A DNA stretch of 64,000 nucleotides from Nepenthes gracilis (Eukaryota; Streptophyta; Magnoliopsida; Caryophyllales; Nepenthaceae). Below are positions 11,954-21,880 of the stretch, piece by piece. The stretch's first letter is position 1; every line of letters starts with the position of its first letter. The stretch spans positions 4,779,087 to 4,843,086 of the forward strand of contig BSYO01000019.1 of assembly GCA_033239525.1 (NCBI GenBank), written 5' to 3'. The notes beneath the pieces were generated by a model, which had not been told where the DNA came from, ran no database searches, and saw nothing but the letters and a program-made list of their open reading frames with translations. The position numbers and the translations under genes were made by a program.

Positions 11954-13155
11954 TTGGTTTGTATTCATCCATAGAGGGGCAGCTTATCTATGGTATTTGT
12001 TGAGTGTAACAAGGAAGCCCAATCTGTAGTGACGTGTTTGCTTTTCATTTGAGTTAATAATAGCTTTTGACATGACCAATAGGTGACTGGTTGGCTAAGT
12101 AAGCAACACCTCCCATTAGTTGATGTTGGCACACCTCATTGGCATGCATGGATCCCATGACCTTCGACAAACCCTACAATAGGCCCATATTAACATCTTT
12201 GGGGTTCGACAAAACTCTACAATAGGATCATATTAACATCTTTAGGACATTTTAACTGGCCAAACTCAATGTCAATTGCTATGAGAAGTATGACTTATGA
12301 ACTGGTTAAACTGATTAAGTTTGGGTGTTTGGAATATTGATTTTATCCATACAGAAACTACAACTCGTTTAACTATTCAAGTTGGATTGTGTATCAATAC
12401 TTCATGGAACTACTTAATATTTTAGCCTTTTCAAAAAAAAATATAGCAAATCAGTCTATTTAACTATACAGGCATAATCAATCAAGATCTCTAAAGATTC
12501 TTTATTAGGCATTACTCAACCCAACTACTCAAAATTAGGTTAGCATTCGCCTCCCAACCTAGCAAACACATCGATGTGTGCTTTTTATATAGCTATATCT
12601 TTTCTTATGGATACACCTGCTTTGTGACCTTCCTATCTTTCCACCTAAGCACCTTTTCATACTCTTATTTACTTATCTTGAAACCCTCTCCATCTATTTT
12701 CTCCCACCACCCGAGGCATCGTAGAGGTGATGGTCCTTTCTACACTGCCTTGGGCACTATAATGGTGTTGTACTAATTTTGTGGGGTACAACACAAAATA
12801 GACAAACAAGATGATATTTATTTTTATCTTACTCTCTCTCCGAATTTAATTTCATCTTTTTTTCTAACAATATATATGTTTCGAAGGAATAAGAATTCCG
12901 AAGTTGAACCTGATTTGAAAAAGGGTCAAATGACCTAAGGTACAGATTATATTAATATCGTTTCATATATGCATAATTGTCAAATGAAAAGATAATACTA
13001 AATATGTATGTTACAATATTTATACTGATAATTTTTTTTCGAATCTAACATCATAATAAAAAATGCCTTCCTTATCCCAAATAAATAGCTCGTCAGGTCA
13101 AATTTTTATTCTAGTCACCACTCATATTGGATTCATCCTAATTTCTTAATAACAA

Positions 13156-13200
13156 TTATGCGTGCGCGCGCGCGCACACACACACACACATATATATACA
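13156..13200. repeat. Alternating purine-pyrimidine tract (GC)n-(CA)n-(TA)n
   Basis: A run that moves from GCGCGC through CACACA to TATATA over about 45 bp, the classic composition of a Z-DNA-prone tract. It ends about 40 bp before the retrotransposon insertion at 13240. Copy 2 has only TA-rich repeats at the same place. Confidence 0.85.
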
Positions 13201-13239
13201 TATTGGTGTTTATATGCATACATGTATATGTATGTATTT

Positions 13240-13520
13240 TGATACATGTTTGTAGTTTTCTAATTTTTTCTCATGTTTTTATTTTCTGTTTTTCCTTAAT
13301 TGTTACTAGTTTATTTCGTTTAGTTTATTAAGTTTGTTAGGACAAGTGCAATACAGCACTACTCTCTTCACCTCATTGTATTTAGCCAGCATTGCTGGAC
13401 AAGAGGAAGAGAGAAGTATTTCCTTTTCCCACTAATTTTCTCTCTCCCTATCTCCATCTCTATGCGTTTCCTTTCCCTTCACTTACCAATCTCCACGCAT
13501 CGTCCATGGAGCACGTATCA
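13240..13520 (+). mobile_element. 5' LTR of the gene-capturing element (281 bp)
   Basis: TGATACATG to CACGTATCA, preceded by TATTT. Internal DNA starts AATGGTGCTCTCATTG, a plausible but unproven primer-binding region. The ATG of the first internal frame (13506) lies inside the LTR end. Confidence 0.92.
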
Positions 13521-13997
13521 AATGGTGCTCTCATTGAGACCAACACAGAGGAGACGGTGGTCGAAGAACAAGCCCTCGATGCACTCGAAGTTTCCATCGT
13601 CGAGCTTGCCAACGCGATGAAGGAGTTCCGACGGGCTACTGATCGACTCGTTGCTAACTCGTCTACCATGGCCTCAACCACAGCACAAATCCGGTCATCC
13701 ATCACTGAAATCCATCAATCTCTGGTCCAAATCGAACGACAACGAAGTGAATACCGTCCACCAACCTTCCCTTCGATTATAGCCCCGTTCTCTCATCTTC
13801 GTCGGCCTCCCATAGAAATTCCACCATTTTGTTCCAACCCTAGCTTACCAGCAAGGACGAAGGCGTTCAAGGAGTTGGAGGCGACAGTCCAGCACCATGC
13901 ATCAGGTATCCCCTCAAACACTCCCACCATTGACTACATTCCACAATCCTTCACTGAAATTTTCCATTCCTTATCTCAAGTCGAGACACAACCGTAA
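13506..13997 (+). CDS. Gag-like frame with predicted coiled coil, function unknown
   Basis: An open frame of 163 codons starts at an ATG 15 bases before the LTR end, at the first position where the element could initiate translation close to the primer region. An upstream ATG at 13392 lies within LTR U5-like sequence and is less likely. Residues of about 12-80 are rich in Glu, Ala, Ile and Leu with heptad-like spacing, suggesting a coiled coil. The C-terminal half is Pro/Ser-rich. Its position fits gag, but I see no zinc knuckle or capsid signature. It could equally be a captured fragment or chance. Confidence 0.4.
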   Translation: MEHVSNGALIETNTEETVVEEQALDALEVSIVELANAMKEFRRATDRLVANSSTMASTTAQIRSSITEIHQSLVQIERQRSEYRPPTFPSIIAPFSHLRRPPIEIPPFCSNPSLPARTKAFKELEATVQHHASGIPSNTPTIDYIPQSFTEIFHSLSQVETQP

Positions 13998-14048
13998 CAA
14001 TCCGTCAATCTACCAATACTTCCAACCACCTCCGCGATTAGCACATCT

Positions 14049-14858
14049 TTGACCACGATGCCACCACCGCAGACTCACATCCAACCCCTAATACCACACA
14101 CATTACCAGATCCCAAAATTACTGCGCCACATTTCTACACAACTCTGCCAAATTCCCTTATTCCACACAACCCTTTGCCAGATTTATCGATGAAGAGCTT
14201 GAATTCTACAATAATGGCCTCACACAAAGCACACGGGTTGTGTTCTAACTATGACACGTTACATAGAACATTTCACCTCCTCCTTCCTCTCTCTTCCCCA
14301 CTTTGTTTGTTCGTCCCTTCTCTCACTCTCTGCTCTTCACCGCCTCGTGCTTTCATTACTTTGGCCGACTTGCATCATCTCGGCTGTACTGTAGTAGGAG
14401 ACCGCAGTCTCACTGTAACTCCATCAAAGGACCGAGGTCCTACTGTAGCAAAGACGTGTTCGCTTCACGGCCCCCTCCAGAATCTCGTTCCATATACAGA
14501 TGTTGACTCCATTGACAATGAAATTCCAACGGGTGTGTTTTCCGAAATGGTTCCTCAACATATCTATGGCCATTTTGTTTCTAGAAACTTGTCAAAAGCT
14601 TCCCCAACCATGTCTCCGTCCGAATCCAAGAAGAGCACCAGAGGTGTTGAACTGGTTAAGAAGGAAAATGAGACTGTGGAGTTAACGAGCATTGATAGCA
14701 GTGGTGGATCTGAGGTTGCGCAGAAGCCTAAAGAACTGACTCTTGCTCAAGCCTTGTCGTCCACAACTTCCTCTAATCTTCCAACTCTCTCACAGTTCAC
14801 GACTTCAACTATTGGTGTGAAGTTAGTGACAACTCTTGCTCCTATGGATTTGTGGATC
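14049..14858 (+). other. Internal region of the element, open frame of unknown origin
   Basis: A frame opens at 14049 and continues without stop into the E1-like fragment at 14859. The first part is Pro/Thr/His-rich. A later part (about 14610-14740) is Lys/Glu/Ser-rich and looks more like ordinary plant coding DNA, possibly another captured exon. I recognise no family in it. Confidence 0.4.
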
Positions 14859-15335
14859 TGTGGAATTGTGCATTTTCGAAAACTGTCCAACACGCAGCCT
14901 ATGGTGTTGAAATTCAACCAGTTGCAAGACGCATCTAAGGATCCTGGCGATCGAAGGATTGGAAAGAGTGAGCACAATGTCCTTCGCCATTTCTCCTAGG
15001 GTGTGGGGCCGGTTTTGGACTCTATGACTACCATATTTGGTGATATTGTTGGCCAAGAAATTGTTAAGACCTACATTAGTGAGCTCCATCCACATTTTCA
15101 GTTTTTCTACTTTGATTATGCCGATCCTCTTCCCTCTCAACACTTGGATCCGAAAGACTTCTGACCCTTCCACATATATTATGATGCCCCGATTTCTATT
15201 TTTAAATCGAAGTTGAAGACCAAATTTGTGGATGCAAGAGTGTTCATGGTAGGTTTTAGTGCTCGAGGATGTGAATGGCTGACGTATGTAGCCTTAATGG
15301 GGGTGTCTTGCAGTAACAAAGCTGGCAGAGTTATT
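14859..15335 (+). pseudogene. Captured fragment of ubiquitin-activating enzyme E1 (UBA1-type)
   Basis: Read in one frame, the text follows plant E1: VLKFNQLQDASKDPGD, then VLRHF, then FGDIVGQEIVKTYISELHPH, FQFFYFD, PLPS, YDAPISIF and ALMGVSC. It covers the region before and including the ATP-binding start of the second adenylation half. Two stops interrupt it (TAG at 14997, TGA near 15162). A stretch between the DPGD and LRHF segments, present in real E1, is missing. The glycine-rich nucleotide-binding motif (normally GSGALGCE) reads GFSARGCE. It cannot be functional. The direction agrees with the element. That no intron breaks the reading suggests capture through RNA, which is an inference. 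Confidence 0.85.
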
Positions 15336-16560
15336 AAAGCCTTCTCTAGGAAGTTCAATTCTTTCTTCCAACTCTCAGGTGTAATGACCAGTGCAACTTG
15401 CTCTTCTCAGTCGAGGGCACAAATCACCATTTCCACTGAACCAAACTCTCTATCGGCATTTCTTCATCTCATTCCACTCCGGCTCTTAGAAACGAACTTA
15501 ATTTCTCCACCTAAGAACAAAATTAGTTGGTGCAATAGTGAGGTTGTCGCAAATTCTTTTTCCATATTTTGGCAGTCTCCTTACAACTGGACAAGGGCTC
15601 AAGAGGCAATAGGGGGCCATAAACATTGGTATTGCCTCTACTGTCAGTGTGTTACAGTTGGTCGTAAATCCCAGGTATGTGAAACTATTCTTCAAGTGAG
15701 CGGTAATGATGAGGCACACCTAGCAGTTGAAGTCCAATGCCTTTATTCTCTGCTCGATGTCACCATGGAGTGTCACTTGTGTTGTTGGACATGCCGATGG
15801 GTTACCAATGCCTGTATGGATGAAGGAATTGAAGATCAGTGTTCAAGTCATGGAGTTAAGCAGTTCACTGAGCAATTGAGTGAGTGGTCTGGTGCTTAAG
15901 GATTTTGCATAGAAATCGGTGCTAGTGCATGGGCTTCTTGGTTTATGCTCCTCCAAGATGAGGCTGACTCTTTAGTTAGGATACCTATGCTTATCAATGT
16001 GCAAGATACTCAGCGGACTTTTTTCATACTAAAACGTGGGAAATTTGAACAATGTGCAAGACATGAGAAGAAGATTTGTGAGTTTTTAATGTTGGGATCA
16101 AGTGGAAAAGAACAAGACGGACTAGATCTTTCTCAGATGGCCAACTTGATGTCCCTCGACGCAATCAAAATTTGTATGCTACTGCAGTATACTACTCGAA
16201 CTGATTTTGGATCTGAGAAAAATTTGAGTTCTGCCAAAAAATTTCCTTTGTCTTCCACAATTCCCTGTTCTTAGTTTGATTCCAAGATTTTCTTGGGCTC
16301 CTAAGCAGCTTCAGGTAATGGTTCGGCTACGAGGATAGTCTCAATGGGCTCACATTGTTCTTTGAGTCGAGGCTCTGGACCAGATGACATAGAATTATTC
16401 GGTGTAGTTTGTGTAAGAAGAGCTGTGTTTGCTTGTGGCCCTAGTTATGCTGCGCCTGTCCCCTTGCAGGGCGAAATTCTCACTTGGGGACAGGAATCAG
16501 GGGCAAGCGAACTCGTGAAATGGCTGATCGGGTGGCAATGAGGAGAGAAGTCCTCCATAC
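15336..16560 (+). other. Internal region of the element, unrecognised
   Basis: Several short frames (for example 15945-16274 and 16344-16541) read like decayed coding DNA, but none matches a family I know. There are no retroviral-type motifs on either strand. More captured fragments are possible. Confidence 0.4.
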
Positions 16561-16797
16561 AGATTTTCTCACCCCACCAATGTTAAAGGAGTCTATGCTA
16601 GTTCTGGAAAAAAACTAGGTGATGCCAAAGTTATAGCTCATGAAGGATATCCGCAGGCAGAGTGTTGTCGACTTTCAGTTGGGCATCCGGATGCTACAAT
16701 AAATGTTTCTGAGGCTTTTGCAGCATTAAGTGTTGCAGGAAACTTTGGATTTCAACCTTTTTCTCATGGAGTAGCTTGCACGACACGAGCACCAATT
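16561..16797 (+). other. Open segment fused in frame to the fumarylacetoacetase fragment
   Basis: From about 16579 the frame used by the downstream fragment is open without stops and reads as normal-looking protein (for example KLGDAKVIAHEGYPQAE and NVSEAFAALSVAGNFGF). It is not part of fumarylacetoacetase as I know it. It looks like a piece of a different captured gene joined in frame; identity unknown. Confidence 0.45.
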
Positions 16798-17185
16798 CAA
16801 AAACTATTGTCATCTACTGAGCTTACATTGCGTGACAATGCAAATTTGAGGGGGAAATCACTGATTCCTATGAGCAAGGTTGAGATGCTTCTTCCAACAA
16901 ACATTGGGGACTACACGGACTTTTTTGCATCCCTTCGTCATGCTACAAACTGTGGCACTATATTTCGTGGCAAGGCAAATCCAGTTCCTCTAAACTGGTC
17001 TTACCTTCCCATAGCGTATCATGGGCGTGCATCATCTGTTGTTATTTCTAGAACTGGTATTGTTAGGCCAAGCGGTTAGGCTTCCTTACTTGGTGATTCT
17101 CCACCATCCTTTGGGCCTTTTACAGAAATTGGACTTTGAGAGAGAAATGGCTACTGTAGTTGGTCCAGGAAATGAATTGGGGAAG
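16798..17185 (+). pseudogene. Captured fragment of fumarylacetoacetase (FAH), tyrosine catabolism
   Basis: The reading matches plant fumarylacetoacetate hydrolase, the last enzyme of tyrosine breakdown. MSKVEMLLP is followed by IGDYTDFFASLRHATNCG, then FRGKANPVPLNW, LPIAYHGRASSVVISRTG, and after a frame change KLDFEREMATVVGPGNELGK. A stop (TAG where family members have Gln) follows RPSG at 17077. A one-base shift comes about 50 bases later. The fragment covers roughly residues 100-230 of an enzyme of about 420 and lacks the C-terminal catalytic half. It is collinear without introns. It lies in the element, in the same direction, 440 bp from the 3' LTR. Confidence 0.9.
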
Positions 17186-17624
17186 CGTAGAGAGCGTAAT
17201 ATGACAAGTGAGATTATTGCAAATTTTTATATGTTCGGTTCGTCTATTGTTCCCCGTTTATTCAGTTTGGGTGCCAAAATTCAGATCACAAGGGTGCTTG
17301 TAGATATCCCATTGCATCTTCCTGTTATGAAACTCATAAGGGAAGTCATAAATCAGCCGATCAGGTCCTCTTTTTCCAATAGCTACACCAAGTCGGCCCA
17401 TCGCTCATGTGGACCTATTGAAATAGACAACCGAAGGCTCCAGCCCATGATTATCAGCCCACTTCTCACTTTCATGCGGTTCCTCCAATCCATCAAAGCT
17501 ATTATGGAGAACACTAGACAACAACTCAGCTAGGAGCTTACCAATTTCCAACGCAATGGCAACTCTTTACTTAGATCATCTTTAACCTTGAAGATAATGT
17601 TTTTTTTTTTTATAAGGAGGGTAA
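17186..17624 (+). other. 3' internal region and polypurine tract of the gene-capturing element
   Basis: The frame continues to 17533 without recognisable homology. A T-rich run and the purine tract TAAGGAGGGTAA (17613-17624) come just before the 3' LTR, where plus-strand priming is expected. Confidence 0.55.
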
Positions 17625-17902
17625 TGATACGTGTCTGTAGTTTTCTAATTTTTTCTCATTTTTTCATTTTCTGTTTTTCCTTAGTTATTAGTTTGTTTCG
17701 TTTAGTTTGTTTAGTCTGTTGGGACACGTACAATACAGCACTGTCCTCTTCACCTCATTGTATTTAGCCAGCACTGCTTGACAAGAGGAAGAGAAAAATA
17801 TTTCCTTTTCCCACTAATTTTCTCTTTTCCTATCTCCATTTCTCTGCTTTTCCTTTCCCTTTCCTCACCAATCTCCACGCATTGCCTATGGAGCACGTAT
17901 CA
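17625..17902 (+). mobile_element. 3' LTR of the gene-capturing element (278 bp)
   Basis: TGATACGTG to CACGTATCA, followed by the TATTT duplication. It aligns along its whole length with 13240-13520, with about 30 differences by eye. It ends about 60 bp upstream of the TATA box at 17965. Confidence 0.92.
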
Positions 17903-17964
17903 TATTTGGCTTCAAGGTTTTATTTCGGGAAACAAGGCTGAAAGCGGAGCCTCCAGCTTTTTCC

Positions 17965-17970
17965 TATAAA
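17965..17970 (+). promoter_or_regulatory. TATA box of the duplicated leader, copy 1
   Basis: TTTTTCCTATAAAAGGAGAACC. A leader with a CT microsatellite follows. CGCTTCCCAG|GTTAAGT at 18181-18195 is a possible 5' splice site. It may be a distal promoter of the downstream CBL gene. The retrotransposon inserted about 60 bp upstream separates it from its original upstream sequence. Confidence 0.5.
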
Positions 17971-19247
17971 AGGAGAACCGTACGGACATTGTGGGCGGAT
18001 ATCTTGGGCCATTCTTTTGATATGCCGAGGTAATAAGACAAGTAGCACTTCCTGGTTGTTAGAACTCAAACTTCACTACACAAAAAATAATCAGAACTTT
18101 TTGAAATTTATTCTCATAAAAGGAGGAAAAGGGAGAAAGAAGAGTCAGCACAGAGAAGCTATATTTTAATTGGATTTCTCGCTTCCCAGGTTAAGTCACC
18201 TCTCTCTCTCTCTCTCTCTCTCTTTCTTTCATATTCAATTGAAGATGGTTGTATTTGGGGATGCGAAAGAAACTCAGAAATCTTGAATGATATTTATGGG
18301 TTGCGAAGTTGAATTTGTTAGGTTATTAGACTTAGCATTTCGATACCTACTTCTTGCTACTGTTTTGGATTTACGGTTCTGAGTGCTTCACACTTGATCA
18401 GTTATAATCTTTCCCTCAAATTTTTATATTGTCGAAGTTGTGGAGCATATTTTATTTTATTTTTTTGCATTTCTGGGTTTGTTCTTTCGACCCTTTTTTG
18501 CCTGAAGCTATTCATATTCTGTTATCTTTGTGTTTTATTTATTCATTCTGGGATTTTTCCTCTCTGGAACTGATACTTGCATATTGCTCTGCTTAGATTT
18601 TATTTGCCCTGTTTCATATGATCGAAGATTGAGATTTGGGGATTTCATGAAGCTTAATTTCTGGCAACCTTTTGCTATTGGATAAGGTTGAATATTCAGT
18701 CCATAACCCTGAAGATTCTGGATATGAAATGGGACAAGTTAATTTTGTTTTGGTTTCTTGTTGTTTCTGGGAATTTGACATTAAATTTCTGATAGATAAG
18801 TCTTTCCTTTTGGGGGGGTGGTAGCTGCAAATATGCAAAATAGGATGTATTTTGTCTAAGTTTTAAAAAAAAAAAATGTTAGGATGACAAAATTGCTGGC
18901 GCAAGCTCTGATATTGTTTGGAGTTAATTAAATAACAATTTTTATATTTTAATTGCTTAGGAGCTGTCCCTTTGCTGCAGCTTTCTGCGATTTTCAACCC
19001 TCATCTTTGGCCTTTTCTTCTAAATTCCACTCATATACTAACATTTTAAGTATATGTAATTATGAAAACTTGATTTTATGAGTTTATAAATATAAATATA
19101 TGCAAATCTTGAAATAAAGTTTTTGCTATAATAATAAATTTTGATTCAATTTTCTAATCAATTTTATTAGAAGTGTTTAATTCATTTTTTCATTATTATT
19201 GATTTTATTTTGACCTGCGTATTTCGTGTTCCTGGGTCGTGACATGA

Positions 19248-20448
19248 ATTGTGTATCAATACTTCATGGAACTATTTGATATTTTAGCCTTTTCAAAAAG
19301 ACATAGCAAGTCAGTCTATTTAACCATACAGGCATAATCAATCAAGATCTCTAAAAATTCTTTATTAGGCATTACTCAACCCAACTACTCAAAATTAGGT
19401 TAGCATTAGCCTCCCAACCTAGCAAACATATTGATGTGTGCCTTTCATATAGCTATATCTTTTCTTATAGATACACCTACTTTGTGACCTTCCTATCTTT
19501 CCAACTAAACATCTTTTCATACTCTTATTTACTTATCTTGAAACGCTCTCCGTCCATTTTGTCCCACACCCGAGGCATCGTAAAGGTGATGGTCCTTTCC
19601 TCACTACCTCGAGCACTATAATGGTGTGGTACTAATTTTGTGGAGTACAATACAAAATAGACAAATAAGATTGTATTTATTTTTATCTTACTCTGTTCCA
19701 GAATTTAATTTAATTTAATTTTCTAACAATATATATGTTTCGAAGGAACAAGAATTCCGAAGTTGAACCCAAATTAAAAAAGGGTCGGATGGCCTAAGAT
19801 ACGAACTAGATTTATATCATTTTATATATGTATAATTGTCGAATTAAAAGACATTATGAAATACGTACGTTATAATATCTATACCGATAATTCTTTTTGA
19901 ATCTGACATCATAATAAAAAATACCTTCCTTATCCCAAATAAATAGCTGGTTGGGTCAAATTTTTATTCTAGTTACCACTCATATTGGATTCACCCTAAT
20001 TTCTTAATAACAATTATGCACATATATACATATATTTGCATGTATATATATATACCTATACCTATTCATAATTGTGTATATATGCATACACGTATATCCA
20101 TGTATTTGGTTTCAAAGTTTTATTTCGGGAAACGGAGCTGAAAGTGAAGCCTCCAGCTTTTTCCTATAAAAAGAGAACCGTATGGACCTTGTGGGCGGAT
20201 ATCTTGGGAAATTCATTTGATATGCCGAGGTAGTAAGACAAGAAAAGGTCGATTTCTTAGAAATTTAATAATGTCAAACTTCATTTGATATGCCGGGATA
20301 CTTTGTTGCTAGAAGTCAAACTTCACTGCACAAAAAATAATCAAAACTTTTTGAAATTTATTCTTAGAAAAGGTGGAAAGGGAGAAACAAGAGTCAGCAC
20401 AGAGAAGCTATATTTTAATTGGATTTCTCGCTTCCCAGGTTAAGTCAC

Positions 20449-20488
<40 letters not shown>

Positions 20489-21475
20489 TTCATTCAATTG
20501 ACGATGGCTGTATTTGGGGATGCGAAAGAAACTTAGAAATCTTGAATGATATTTATGGGTTACGAAGTTGAATTTGTTAGGTTATTAGACTTAGCATTTC
20601 GATACCTACTTCTCGTTGCCGTTTTGGATTTACGGTTCTGAGTGCTTCACACTTGATCAGTTATAATCTTTCCCTCAAATTTTTGCATTTCTGGGTTTGT
20701 TCTTTTGACCCATTTTTGCCTGAAGCTATTCATATTCCGTTATCTTTGTGTTTTATTTATTCATTCTGGGATATTTCCTCTCTGGAACTGATACTTGTAT
20801 ATTGCTCTGCTTAGATTTTATTTTCCCTGTTTCATATGATCGAAGATTGAGATTCGGGGATTTAATGAAGCTTAATTTCTGGCAACCTTTTGCTATTGGA
20901 TAAGGTTGAATATTCAGTCCATAACCCTGAAGATTCTGGATATGAAATGGGACAAGTTAATTTTGTTTTGGTTTCTTGCTGTTTCTGGGAATTTGACATT
21001 AAATTTCTGATAGATAAGTCTTTTCTTTTGAAGGATGACAAAATTGAAGGATGTATTTTGTCTAAGTTAAAAAAAAAAATGGAAGGATGACAAAATTGCT
21101 GGCGGAAGCTCTGATATTGTTTGGAGTTAATTGAAATTACACTTTTCATATTTTAATTGCTTAGGAGCTGTCCCTTTGCTGCAGCTTTCTGCGATTTTCA
21201 ACCCTCATCTTTGGCCTTTTCTTGGTAGGATCATCAACCTAAAACTTTGTCCTACCTTAAAATATAAAATAAGGTTTTCCACCGTTTTTTTTTTCTTCTA
21301 AATTCCACTCATATACTAATATTTTAAGAATATGTAATTATGAAAACATGATTTTATGAGTTTATAAATATAAATATATGCAAATCTTGAAATAAAGTTT
21401 TTGTTATAATAATAAATTTTGATTCAATTTTCTAATCAATTTTATTAGAAGTGTTTAATTCATTTTTTCATTTTA
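19248..21475 (+). repeat. Tandem segmental duplication, copy 2 (uninterrupted)
   Basis: It is collinear with copy 1 without its retrotransposon. The insertion point is represented by a single CATGTATTTGG near 20102, an empty site. It carries a block of about 68 bp at about 21225-21293, absent from copy 1, that includes GGTAGGA and TCCTACC as an inverted repeat. The leader region at 20230-20310 is also partly re-duplicated. Confidence 0.9.
20165..20170 (+). promoter_or_regulatory. TATA box of the duplicated leader, copy 2 (candidate CBL promoter)
   Basis: TTTTTCCTATAAAAAGAGAACC, equivalent to 17965 in copy 1. The leader runs to a CTTCCCAG|GTTAAG donor at 20431-20444. If spliced to an acceptor near 25454 or 25507, this would make a non-coding first exon for the CBL gene. 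No cDNA evidence is available here. Confidence 0.5.
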
Positions 21476-21880
21476 GTTCTCTATTAATTTTATATATTTC
21501 TATAAACCTATATGAATTATCATTTTACATATTAAAAAAATACAGTTATATTAATCAATATAAAAAGCTAAAGGTACAGCCCTCCTATTGAATTGTTGGA
21601 CATATCTATTTTCCGAAACTTTCGTAGCTGTGACCATTTTACACGGCTTCTTTGGGATAAGTGAATTGTTGGAGTAACTATAGAACCTACAAATCGTTGG
21701 TCTGCCTAAGAATTGAATTCAATTTTCATCAAAAGTTGTACAACAACCAGATTAAAACCACCACTGTTTCCTATTTATGTATTTTATGTTGCACTGTGCT
21801 TGCTTAAATTTAATTTTAGCATAAGCTTGTATAACATTGCGCTCTAATCAATGTGTTTGTTGTAGCAATTGTGTTCTTCC
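21476..21880. other. AT-rich DNA between the duplication and the LTR-like insert
   Basis: No gene or repeat was recognised. If the CBL leader is transcribed from the duplicated segment, this is intron. Confidence 0.45.

Larger units (their letters stand above)
9736..12386. other. Intergenic AT-rich DNA with a 67-bp duplication and a 24-bp palindrome
   Basis: No gene was recognised. Contents: an AT-rich open stretch at 9855-10091 of unknown origin, a CT/AT microsatellite at 10532-10568, a 67-bp tandem duplication at about 10863-10996, and a perfect 24-bp palindrome at 11930-11953 followed by a second small inverted repeat at 11971-11996. Confidence 0.55.
13240..17902 (+). mobile_element. Non-autonomous LTR retrotransposon with captured host-gene fragments (4663 bp)
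   Basis: The element has two LTRs (13240-13520 and 17625-17902) that begin TGATACRTG and end CACGTATCA, so the termini are inverted repeats. The direct repeat TATTT flanks it at 13235-13239 and 17903-17907. A purine run (TAAGGAGGGTAA) precedes the 3' LTR. I found no reverse transcriptase, integrase or RNase H motif in about 4.1 kb of internal DNA. The interior instead contains a gag-like coiled-coil frame, a fragment matching ubiquitin-activating enzyme E1 and one matching fumarylacetoacetase. The LTRs differ at roughly one base in ten by eye, so it is not recent. It probably moved with proteins supplied by another element. Confidence 0.92.
12387..19196 (+). repeat. Tandem segmental duplication, copy 1 (interrupted by a retrotransposon)
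   Basis: 12387-13239 plus 17903-19196 match 19248-21475 along their whole length, with a few percent to roughly 8 percent mismatch by eye. Shared landmarks are GTGTATCAATACTTCATGG at the left end, CCTATAAAAGG/CCTATAAAAAG with the downstream leader, a CT microsatellite, and GAAGTGTTTAATTC at the right end. A 4.66-kb LTR element splits this copy. It retains a block of about 41 bp (about 18425-18465) missing from copy 2. Confidence 0.9.
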
